This document shows positions 45,261 to 54,812 of a stretch of 64,000 bases of DNA, one piece after another. Every line of letters starts with the position of its first letter. Position 1 is the first letter of the stretch. Below the pieces are notes generated by a model, which was not told where the DNA came from, did not search any database, and worked only from the letters and a program-made list of their open reading frames with translations. Source of the stretch: Phragmites australis. Taxonomy: Eukaryota > Streptophyta > Magnoliopsida > Poales > Poaceae. The stretch spans positions 11,652,501 through 11,716,500 of the forward strand of contig NC_084935.1 in NCBI RefSeq assembly GCF_958298935.1, given 5' to 3'. The position numbers and the translations under genes were made by a program.

Positions 45261-47208
45261 ATGGCCGGCGCGCCGGCCACCACCGCCGCTGCCGTCGTGC
45301 CGTCGCTCCCGGCGCTGCGCGACGGCGGCGTGGGCGGCCGCGGGTGCTGGGAGGACGGCGCGATCTCGCTGGGGCTGGTGGCGGTGCAGCTGGCCGGCGC
45401 GGCGTACATGGTGGTTGTGACGCCGGTGCTGGCGCTGGGCCTGGACCCGCTCTTCCTCGTCGCCTTCGGCAGCCTCACCACTGGGCTCCTCACCCTCCCC
45501 TTCGCCCTCAAGGTCGAGAGGTATGAACTAATGAATCGCGCATGCACGCACGGATCATGCATGCGTCGCCCTGAATTATTCATTAATTTCTGCACGTCCT
45601 TTGATCGATCTGCAAATCTGATGTGACTGGGAACGATCGATGCGTGCGTGCATGGACGGAGTAGGAAGAAATGGCCGTCGGAGCTGAACAACCGGTTGCT
45701 TCTCCAGTTTGTCTTGCTGGCTCTGGGAGGGTAAGAAGAAGCTCTAGCAATTAAGTACTGCTCAAATGTACCAGTGATCCATGCCAAGGATACATAATTT
45801 CGTGTCCAAATTCTAAAATTGCCTTCTTTCTTTGGGAGACTCTGATGTTCTCCGCACTTGTATCATTGTATGTATACGTTGCTTTCAGGGTGACTGGATT
45901 CCAGGCACTGATGCTTCACGGCATGAATATGACATCCCCGGCCATCGCCTCTGCCATGCCCAACCTCGCACCCGGCTTCATCTTCGTCATCTCTGGCTGC
46001 CTCGGGTACTGGCGGCCAGCCGATCGACCATCCTCGAAACAAATTACAGCACATCTGACATCTCCATTAGTCGATATTGATCCATAGATGTCTGCAGGTT
46101 TGAGAGGGTTGATCTCAAGTGCCGCTACACGAAAGCCAAGATCCTCGGGACCGTGCTCTGCCTGGGGGGCGCCGTCGCCATGAGCGTCCTGCAGAGCCCG
46201 GCCGTCCCACCAGGGCACGCGCTGCACAGATCAATGGACCGCGCCGCCGTCGCAAGGCCGCACCGGGACTGGGTCGTGGGCTGCCTGTGCCTCCTGGGCG
46301 CAGTGCTCGTGCTCTCGGGCACGATCGTCCTGCAGGTCCTCACACACATGCTTATCCTGACGGCATTGCATTGCTTGGCGTCTCTCATCGATTTTCCGAA
46401 TCTTTTCGTGTCGCGCTGATGCAGGCTGTAACCATGCTCCATTTCCCCTCGCCGTTCACGCTCTGCTCCGTGACGTCGCTGATCGGAGCGGTGCTGACGG
46501 CGGCGTTCCAGGTGGTCACCACAGGGAGGCTCAGCCTCGGGACGCCCCAGATCAGCCTTGAGATCGTCCTCTCCCTCGTTCTTGTGGTACTAGCATAACG
46601 ATGCAACATTTTCAGCCACTTGCGCCTCTTTACTAGTGTTGCTGATAATGTTGGTGGTGCAGGGCGGGCTGGTGAGCTCGGCGTGCATCACGTTCCAGAC
46701 GTGGGCGCTGGAGAAGAAAGGGCCGGTGATGGTCTCCATGTTCAGCCCAACGCAGACCGTCGGCTCAGCCATCTTCTCCACGATCTTCCTCGGGCGGGTC
46801 ATGCAGACAGGAAGGTACTAGAACAGTCCAAATTCATCCATGCCCTGGCTGGACCTCACGTCCTGATGATGCAAGAGAAGCATTGCAGGGATGCCATTTC
46901 TGAACATACCCTGAAAGAAAGCTCATGCATGACCATAACCTGAACTCTTGAAATAACATGAATCATAATTTTTGGCTAAGTTTGAGCTCTGGGTTTATGT
47001 TTTCCAAACCAAATGCAAATAGCAGACACTGAATAGATGCCTTGATGTTTGATGCAGCATGCTGGGGATGGTTTTCCTTTTCTCCGGTCTATATGTGGTT
47101 CTGTGGGCAAAGAAAAAAGAAGGGCAGGTTCTTGCTGCAGACAGGATGGCGACGGATCAACAAGACAACGACGACGATATGGAGAAGCCGCTGCTGTTTC
47201 GAGATTAG
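45261..47208 (+). CDS. WAT1-related (nodulin MtN21/EamA) transporter, At5g47470-like
   Basis: Seven exons: 45261..45520, 45665..45730, 45889..46005, 46098..46335, 46425..46586, 46663..46814 and 47058..47208, all GT-AG, phases consistent, 381 aa. An Ala/Gly-rich N-terminus (MAGAPATTAAAVV) precedes about ten hydrophobic segments in two EamA halves. Diagnostic stretches are FQALMLHGMNMTSPAIASAM then PNLAPGF, KAKILGTVLCLGGAVAMSVL, and KKGPVMVSMFSPTQTVGSAI. The C-terminus has a charged tail ending MEKPLLFRD; PLL near the end is a common vacuolar or plasma-membrane sorting-type motif in the family. Arabidopsis WAT1 moves auxin across the tonoplast; the substrate of this subclade is unknown. Start chosen as the first Met in frame with TM1. 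No lesion seen. Confidence 0.92.
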
Positions 47209-47697
47209 CTTTGCTTCTCTTTCTAATATCATGCTGCTTTAGAATATCTCAGTCAAGGTACAGAAATTGCAAGGAATGTATAGGCTATAGTGGTATAGTC
47301 CTCTCCATTTGAATTTTGTTAGGAAGCATCTGGATGCTTGTTTGTAGTGAACGAATACTGTAATGTGATTGTATGTAGCTCGGCAGGAATTGATCAGATT
47401 GTGCTTACTGAATACTGGTAGTCTGGTACAACATGAGCAAGCAAGAAAAAGCAGTACTGCAAAAGGCTACAATGAGTTCTGGTGTGTCGAGATTATTTGT
47501 TTTTTTGTGTGTAACATTTAAACATTGGCGGCAGATTTGAGGAAACAAATCAACATTTTGAACATATAAAGATTTCACAAAAGCTATTTGAGCAATATTT
47601 CGGACTTTTAAAAATAATTTGGCAGATTTAGTGGCAGATTTCAAGAGAAAGAAAGCAAGAAGGAACTATGTTCTGGTACACGTATAGGCTACAAGGG

Positions 47698-47753
<56 letters not shown>

Positions 47754-47894
47754 TACTAAAGAATTTGTAGAGTTATATCGGAAGCAAACAAATACTTTGA
47801 GCCTAAGATTGATCACCGCTCTGGATCACCCTAAGCGTGCCCCATCAAAATCACAATGAAACCTCCTACACTCCTGGTATACAGATATCCAATC
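47209..47894. other. WAT1 3' UTR and spacer
   Basis: The first 200 bp are probably 3' UTR. It contains the (CA)26 microsatellite at 47701. No gene recognised. Confidence 0.45.
47701..47752 (+). repeat. (CA)26 microsatellite
   Basis: Twenty-six uninterrupted CA units. It makes short spurious frames of His/Thr or Cys/Val repeats. Confidence 0.97.
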
Positions 47895-48916
47895 TGTACG
47901 ACGGCATTTTTGGAAGCAAATGAGTTATACATAAATGCATATATATGTTTATATGTGTATATATATACAAGTAATTGAATTTTAAAAAAGGAAAGAATAA
48001 AGCAGCCAGGACCCCTCCTTATCTCGGTCCAGGCTGGCCTACACTCCTTTTCCTAGTTTTTTTATTTTTATATTTTTTATATCTAATATTTAAATAAATA
48101 AACTCCCGATGGTAAGATTTGCACAAATAAACGTCTACCGTCTCCTGAAATGAATCTATTTGTAATATTTAAATAAATAGACTCCTAATGGCAAGATTTT
48201 AGGGGGCGGTAGACGCCTATTTGTACAAATCTTGCCATCAGAAGTCTATTTATTTAAATATTAGATTAAAAAATAAAAAAAACTCCTCCTTTTCCTTCCT
48301 CTTCTTTCTTTTCTCTCGGCCCAGATGCCGAGCCGGCCTTTCTCCCTCTCTAAACACAGCAAGCACATAAGTAATGATGCAATGGTTTGCAATGAGAATT
48401 CTGCTAATGTTGTTCTTTTGTGTATATCAACATCATAAGCGAAAATCTTTGCCACAGCCAGATGATTGAGGCGAAGAAAAAAAAACTCGGCCAACTACAG
48501 GTAGGAGATAAGCCTATGCGGCGGTCGGGCCTTGTGACGCAGGGGAAAAGAAGAGAGGAAACGGGCCGCCCCCGGCAGTCTTGGTTGACCGAGAGAAAGG
48601 GAGAGAGAGAGGCCTTAGGCCGGCCCGGGCTTCAGCAGAGAAGAGTAAGGACAGCCTTGGGGCAGCCCGTGCTGTCGAGGCCCAGAGAGAAAGAAGAGAG
48701 GGAGAAAGTCCGGCTCGATGCCTGGGCCTAGAGAAAAGAAAGAAGGGGAAGGAAAATGAGTGTAGGCCAGCGTGGGCCGAGATAAGGAGGGGTCTTGGCT
48801 GCTTTTTCTTTCCTTTTTTTAAATTAAATTACTTGTATATATACACACATATAAACATATATATGCATATATATATATATATATAACTTATTTGCTTTCG
48901 AAAATGCCATCATACA
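47895..48916. mobile_element. Long-TIR element (about 1 kb)
   Basis: The left end TGTACGACGGCATTTTTGGA, continuing as AGCAAATGAGTTATA, is repeated inverted at the right (read on minus: TGTATGATGGCATTTTCGAA, AGCAAATAAGTTATA). Similarity continues through GTATATATACAAGTAAT, AAGCAGCCA(G/A)GACCCCTCC and TTATCTCGG(T/C)CCA, and, beyond a nested insertion, through TTCTTTCTTTTCTCT and GCC(G/A)AGCCGG-like words. TIRs are thus over 200 bp. The unique core is only about 300 bp. No transposase, so it is a fold-back or MULE-like non-autonomous element. No target duplication is obvious. Confidence 0.75.
48055..48284. mobile_element. Nested MITE inside left TIR
   Basis: 230 bp with ends AGTTTTTTTTATTTTTA and its near complement, then matching inverted stretches CTAATATTTAAATAAATA, GA(T)GG(T/C)AAGATTTG and CGTCTACCG. 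A 3-bp CCT flanks both sides (48052-48054 and 48285-48287). It interrupts the left TIR of the larger element; the right TIR has no such insert. Confidence 0.7.
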
Positions 48917-48991
48917 AATGCCCCTCACCAAGTTAAGCCCCTGCGAGAGACGAGCATGACGTGACTTGGTGCTCATGAACTTTGAAGGAAT

Positions 48992-49495
48992 ATCAGCTAC
49001 CGAGTATCACCCTAGAGTTTTTCGCTGCGTCCATCTTACAACTGTGGAACCAACTAGTGATAATCATCTTTGATTTATGGAGAAATACCATACCATTCCT
49101 CAAAGGGAACTTATCAACTCTACTGCGACCCAACAGAGGGTACCAATTAGTAAGGTTGAAGAAAAATCAGCTGCCAAGTATCATCCTAGAGTTTTCAACG
49201 CGCCCACTTTGCGGAACCAACCAGCAATGATCATCTTTGACTTGTGGCGAAATACCATACCACTCAAAGGGAACTTGTCAACTCTACTGCGCCCCAAAAA
49301 GAGGTACCAATCAACAGGGTTGAAGAAAAATCAGCTGTCGAGCATCACCCTAGAGCTTTCGTTGTGTCCGCTTTATGGAACCAACCAGCGATGATCATCT
49401 TTAACTTGTGGCTAAATACCATAGCACCCCTCAAAGGGAATTTATCAACTCTACTGCGACCTAAAAGGGGGTACCAACCAGTAGGGTTAAAGGGT
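48992..49495 (+). repeat. ~170-bp tandem repeat, 3 copies
   Basis: ATCAGCT(A/G)(C/T)C(G/A)AG.ATCA.CCTAGAG begins at 48992, 49166 and 49330. Each unit continues with GGAACCAACCAG, ATCATCTTTGA, AAATACCATA and CAAAGGGAA.TT.TCAACTCTAC-like words. Together with the next array and a polypurine tract it looks like the 3' region of a Gypsy element. Confidence 0.85.
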
Positions 49496-49600
49496 TTCAC
49501 AGATCCATATGGACCGCACTGGCATGCTTCATTGCTCCCAACAATCCTCAGTTGTGGCGAACAATATACCACTTCCGAGGCAAATCTCAACTCTACTGTA

Positions 49601-50048
49601 GCCAATCAAGACACCAACCTGGCATAACCAAGATGAGAATAAACTCCATCGTAACCAATCAAGGTACCAACCTGACGTAGCTGAAACACAAGAGACAACC
49701 CCACTGTGACCAATCAAGGTGCCAACCAGTGGAGCAATAAAATGAAGGAGCTTCACCAGGACCAATCAAGGTACTTAAATCGGTGTCACTGAGGGACAAA
49801 GGAACTCCACCAGAACCAACCAAGGTACTTAAATTGGTGTAGCTGAGGAATAAAGGAACTCCCCTAGGACCAATCAAGGTACTTAAACCGGTGTAGCTGA
49901 GTGATAAAGGAACTCCCCCAGGACCAATCAAGGTACTTAAACCGGTATAGCTGAAGGATAAAGGAACTCAACCATGACCAATCAAGGTACTTAAACAAGT
50001 GTAGCTGAGGAATAAAGGAACTTCACCAGGACCAATCAAGGTATTTAA
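49601..50048 (+). repeat. 54-bp tandem repeat, 9 copies
   Basis: ACCAATCAAGGTAC-type motif at 49601, 49653, 49709, 49761, 49815, 49869, 49923, 49977 and 50031; the last six are spaced by exactly 54 bp. Units contain CAGGACCAATCAAGGTACTT and GGTGTAGCTGAGGAATAAAG. The minus strand is open across the array (49931-49659) as 18-residue repeats of the type STLIGPGGVPLSLSYTGL. Confidence 0.9.
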
Positions 50049-50486
50049 ACTGGTGTCAACATAACATGAACCAAGCCCATCGTGACCCCAAAAGGTACCG
50101 ACCCGATGAAGTAGTAAAGCATGGCAGATTCATACATACCACCTTGATGCACTCCTGTAATTTGGAATTGCGTTGATGAGCTGCAATAGCTACAGAAGAC
50201 AAGGATAAATGATAATGATAAAGAATATGCAAACGAACAAACAAATTTGTTGGATTTTGATGTTGAAATATAGGCTTCCCTTTTATCACTGAGCTATAGG
50301 GTGACCCAAAGTACAACCACAAGAGACTCTTCCCTCCAAAGACGATGAAGAGTTACGACAATTGCATTTAATTGTATGATGTTTCAGTGCACGTGTATGA
50401 AGAACACATATTTGAAAATATCCGTAAAAACAGTGAGGGTTCCCCAAACTACCTCCTCGGCTAGAGCACGTTGACAACCCTGTACT

Positions 50487-50497
50487 ACTTGGGGGCT
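50487..50497 (+). other. Gypsy polypurine tract
   Basis: ACTTGGGGGCT followed by ATATATGTGGG is the usual polypurine tract and LTR start arrangement of Tat-lineage Gypsy elements. The LTR itself cannot be followed far, so the element is truncated. Confidence 0.4.
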
Positions 50498-51399
50498 ATA
50501 TATGTGGGAAAAAGGGATTTCATATGGATAAGAAGCAGGCTATGGCATTGTTGCCTCCATTTTTTGCGATGTTGGTGGACGATGGTCACTCTCTAGCATT
50601 TGCAATCTTCATGCTACATATTGATGATAGTTTCAATTGCATATTCATTGAGCACATCTTCCTTGATGTTGGGAGGACATTGATTTGGTGACACTTTCAT
50701 TTGGGTGCTTTGAACAATTGACCTTCATCGAGTCTTTGCACATTGATTGGACTTGAACTTGATTTTGGGTCTTGAACACCTTTGAGATTCCACCGCCCAC
50801 AATTTGTGTGACTAAACCTCAGGAGCAATATTTATTCATCAAGGCCCTTGTTCACATCACACCGGGGTGGCAAGAAGCTTCAAACGTAGCCACAACTTAT
50901 TTTGGGAAGGTAATACTCTCTTGCTCTTTTCCTATAGTCGTCCCCGAGTGGATTTATATTGGAGAGGTAAAGGAGTATAAGGTGGATAATCAATTAGTCG
51001 CTTCAGAGGCAGGATGAGTCAGCCTCAACACCCAAAAGTAGACAGGGGACACATGCCTTCTGTGCAGTGTGTATTCATTATCACAACTTAAACTGCCACA
51101 AACCCCTCATACATCTCTGAAGGTAAGTCCACAAGTAGCCATACCCTAAAGTCACAACTTGACGAATGGTAGGAAAGCCATAATCACTATTGGGTAGATT
51201 GACACCCTTTACATATGCACAAAATAAAAAGTTATGAAATAAGCACAAAAGTTCTCCCTTTTCAAGGTTTATACAAGTGGAACAAAAGACGAGGTCGAAG
51301 GAACCTTACATGTAATACTTTTTTAGAACACGACTAGCCAGAAACACATCAACAGCCAAGATCAATAGAACAACGGCATACGGGAAGGAGGTGGACGAC
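50498..51399. other. Unassigned region
   Basis: Possibly LTR remnant at the left. A plus-strand frame at 50772-51017 (MNTFEIPPPTICVTKPQEQY start) is codon-like but belongs to no family I recognise. No transposon ends seen. Confidence 0.3.
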
Positions 51400-51560
51400 A
51401 TGGGCGGCTGCACTGAGTGCACCATCTAACTTGGTGCCATACAAGAAGGGGACATGGTGTGCATGCTGCCCGCCTGCCGCCACATGTTCCATGTCCCCTC
51501 CATTGACACCAAGCTGTTGCCAGACCTCTCCGAACTTGATCCAACCTCTTGGGCATAGAT
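51400..51560 (+). pseudogene. ATL-type RING-H2 finger remnant
   Basis: From 51409: C-TE-C-TI, a TAA stop, LGAIQEGDMVCMLPACRHMF, then HVPSIDTKLL. This matches ATL-type RING-H2 ubiquitin ligases (C-x2-C...EGD.VR.LPAC.H.FH..CID.WL). The Cys after HVP is Ser, the Trp after IDT is Lys, and a stop lies in the loop, so it is inactive. A hydrophobic stretch in another frame (51600-51690) may be a displaced membrane segment. Confidence 0.6.
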
Positions 51561-52451
51561 CTAGTATTGGTCCTCGACGCCGAGCTGCTACTACTCATCG
51601 AGACTGTCATCAGCAACTGGTGCATTGTGGTGTTCGTGTTGGTGGCACTGATGGTAGGCATGCGGTGGTCGCGCTTCTGCTGCTGTCGATGGCCAACTTC
51701 TGTGCTACTATCAGTTGGGCTGGGAGTCCAGTGTTGCCAATGGTTGAGGCCGGTGTGATGTTTTGGTGGCATTGCTCCTTGTTGTGGTACCGCGCACGGG
51801 GTCACTATTGCGCTATATGGGCTCCTCCATTGCCAGATTTGTCCCCTTTCCTAGATTTGGCCCGCAGAGAGCTCTACGACTTGGAGGTGGCTCCTTGGGA
51901 GGTGCATGCACAAGGAGTCAGTAGCATCGTCATATGCCGCTACAATCTGTGCGCGTGTTCACCTTGTTGGGCTCCCTTTAGTGTGGTTGGGTGCGGGAGC
52001 ACCGGGCGTAAGCCTTGCCCGTCTTAGTGCCAGCAAAAATGATGCCATTGGGCACCACTCCCCTCCTTGGAGGTGTTGTCATAGTGCTTCCTGTGTACCC
52101 TGGGGGCTCACCGGGTGAAAACCCTATTCCAGTTTCCCGGGTGGGAGATGGCGATGTCTTTGACGTCGTGTCATCCTTGGAGGCCCTTCCCTGCGTTTGG
52201 GTGGATGCCAGCTTGGTTCCAGTATTGACCACTGCGGGCCTAATTTAGCTAGGTAGTTAGTTAGGTGTTGCGGTTTGTGTCATTCTGCGGTGCTCTGTAC
52301 CTAATTTAGCTAGGTAGTTTGCCTTGTATTTGTGGTTTTAGCTTGATTTTCTCTAATTAACAAGGTGTTCTATAGTTTGGCCTTATTTCCCTGTATTTGG
52401 CAACTTCTTCTTATATGAAACAACAGTGCTCCTGCCTTTAGTTTAAAAACA
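51561..52451 (+). other. Possible LINE 3' end and unassigned DNA
   Basis: 51561-52230 shows overlapping open frames on both strands with no recognised family. 52240-52451 contains TAATTTAGCTAGGTAGTT twice (about 52241 and 52299) and ends ...ATGAAACAACAGTGCTCCTG followed by an A-rich stretch, similar to the 3' ends of grass L1-type LINEs. The A-rich end abuts the truncated LTR of the next element. Confidence 0.35.
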
Positions 52452-53482
52452 AAATCATATCCTACCATAACAGTTGGATATACTCTAACAACCCTACACA
52501 GTCATAGCGTGAGCATCGCAAACGCTCAGACTGGATTAGAAGCCAATAAGTTTGCTCAAGCATATGATAGTCCTTTTGTTGCCGAGGTAAGCTGAGAGTG
52601 AGGTGACCGTGGTTGTAGCCATGTTGGAATGTACATGTCTAAAGCACCAATATGAGCACACGCATGCACAAAGTCTGGTTGATCCGCCTAGGGACCTCAA
52701 CTGGAGGTGGCGATGGCCTGTAGCTGTTAGAGGAAGGTGCTAACTTGGAGCGATAGCTAGCGTGATGAGGACAAGAAGCATGGGGTGGAACCACTACCCG
52801 GAGAGGTGGTGACCCAGCGATGATGGCGTGACCATGAGCGTCGGCATTGCAGCTTGGGAGGGCACGCAACGACAGCCTCATTCTCGATGGTGTGAGGCTC
52901 GTGTTCACGGGCGATAGGGCGACGGCAATGATGAGGCATGATGATGACATGTCGATCGGGCAAAAGGCCACAAAGTAGAGGGGCCGTGTCTACGAGCGCG
53001 CTGCGTCTAGCTACGACGCCATCGGAGGAGAGAAGGCGCTGGAGAGGTAGAAGCTAAGGCAGAGTTTGGAGCATAGAGCATCACGAATCGGCAGGGTGAC
53101 ACAAACCGATCTATGATCGGGAAAGAACATTGTTCTTTCCCGATCTAAAGAGGACTAGAAAAAACTCTAAGAGGTAACTGATTGGATGATCAAATATGAC
53201 TACACTTCGGGTTGCATAGTCCCCGGAAGATATCATAGAGATCATATCATCTCCTAGGGGCACGTGACAAAAGCTGTGAAGGCCACGAACGATGCCGATT
53301 TGATACCATGTAAGAGGATGAATGTACTGCAATAAACGATTTATATTGAGCATCATGGGTGCATTTATATAGACTACATGACTTGGATCATACGACAATC
53401 CTAGAGATAATCAAATCGTATTGGAGATATTACAATCAATCCTAACTAATCCCATCTTACCATAATAGTCAGATACTCTAAC
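52452..53482 (-). mobile_element. TRIM-like retroelement
   Basis: On the minus strand an LTR of about 174 bp (53482 down to 53309) starts GTTAGAGTATCTGACTATTA and ends CATCCTCTTACA, followed at once by TGGTATCA (53308-53301), a primer-binding site. A second partial copy starting TGTTAGAGTATATCCAACTG occurs at 52490 down to about 52452, where an A-rich LINE-like end cuts it off. The 818-bp interior has no gag or pol, so it is TRIM-like or an internally deleted Copia element. Confidence 0.6.
53115..53145. repeat. Perfect palindrome, 15-bp arms
   Basis: GATCGGGAAAGAACA and its exact complement are separated by one T, within the interior of the TRIM-like element. Confidence 0.9.
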
Positions 53483-53485
53483 GCG

Positions 53486-53930
53486 AGATCCTATAGCAAC
53501 ACACCTGGAGCTTGCGCAGGCGCGGGCACTGGGGCAGGAGGACATTGAGGTCGACAACACAGTGCCTGAGAGTCAACTGCTCGAGCGAGGTGAACTCATT
53601 GGCCGGTGGCAGTATATTGTTGAGGTCAACGCCTTTGAAGTTCAACTCGAAGACGGCTAGAGGCCGCGCCACCCACTAGAGAGGACGCTGGTGTGCGCAG
53701 CTTGACGAGCACATCCGAGACGACCAAGCACCTCGAGGAGCAGCTCCTCGGGGAGGCCGCTGATCCGGTCCTCCCGTTGTCGTTGCTGTCGCCGCCCTCT
53801 AGGCAGCGCTGAGGGTAGTGCTGAAGACGGCCACGACACTTTCCTTCTTGCGGTGCTGGCGGTGGCAAGACTAGGCGATGGCCTGACCGGAGCTGCATTG
53901 CTTGGGAAACTCAACTGCGAACCAAACAAG
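53486..53930 (-). pseudogene. F-box/LRR gene remnant
   Basis: The minus frame 53929-53657 encodes RISGLPEELLLEVLGRLGCA, then AHTSVLSSGWRGL and a stop: an F-box of the FBD/LRR class. In another frame (53672-53478) follows FELNFKGVDLNNILPPANEF then TSLEQLTLRHCVVDL.VLLPQCPRL, an LRR_2-type segment that normally lies some 100 residues later. A deletion and frameshift therefore join the two parts. The 3' end abuts the TRIM-like element. Confidence 0.7.
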
Positions 53931-54812
53931 GTGTGGAGGACGAGAGAAATTAGAAAATGGAGCAGAGGAAGAAATCATCAACGCAGCACACGAAATGTAC
54001 ACAGTACTACTGAAGAAAGATCCTCTCTACAGTCTACTAAAATGCTGAAATTTCCACAATCTAGCATCGCGATTATCTTAGTTACAACGCTCTGGAAATT
54101 TTCATCTTCACAGAACTGACAAAAGGAACAACACTCATGTCTGGCTAACCAAGTGGGAAAGGATCAACAGCTGCAACTAGTTCGTTTGGCAACTAATCAA
54201 CATCAAGAAACAAGTAGGAGTGAGGCAGAGGAATTGGTACCCTGATCGTCGGAGGATGGAATGGTCGCGGCGTCGTCCTCCTCCGGTCGCAGCACAGTTC
54301 ACCGGCGAGCAGGCGTTCTGGGTGGAGGTGTGGGTTGTATACTTGTATTTGTACCCAAGGAGACGGGAGACGAGTAGACTTTGCTCCGGGGCGCGCGCGG
54401 CCAGCGTGTGGTTGGCTACTGCCGTCGGCGAAGTAATAAATGGGCCAGAAACATAACATCGCTGCTAAATTGTGGTTACTGAATCTGTACGAGGGAAGAA
54501 CCAGCGAGCAAGAGAAGTGCCAAATTGACCAACTTGATGCAGTAACTTCTGTAATTACTTGCATGGGTGAAAAGCCACCCCACAAAATCATCCTTGCCAA
54601 AATTGTTATGTTCAAATTACAAGTCATCCTCAAATTACAATCGTGATAAAATTTATGCTATCATTTATGTAACACCAAATAGTGAAATTTGCCAAAATAT
54701 TGCTTCGCTCCAGATTAGCAATGAATGAGATGAACTATGTACAACGAACAATACACCGTATGTATTTCTTCATATCCCAGGTAAGAGTATATATGCGGGC
54801 ACTTTCAGAGCG
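53931..54812. other. F-box upstream and AsnRS 3' flank
   Basis: Contains overlapping frames at 54193-54646 with no recognised family. 54650-54812 probably holds the AsnRS 3' UTR. No transposon ends recognised. Confidence 0.4.

Noticed and set aside
45125..45526. 133-aa Arg-rich plus-strand frame
   Set aside because: Out-of-frame shadow of the GC-rich first exon of the WAT1-like gene.
47628..47859. ORFs with long Cys/Val or His/Thr runs
   Set aside because: Translation of the CA microsatellite.
49601..50048. Regular repeats that could suggest a CRISPR array
   Set aside because: Units are contiguous 54-mers with similar sequence throughout, with no unique spacers, and the DNA is plant nuclear.
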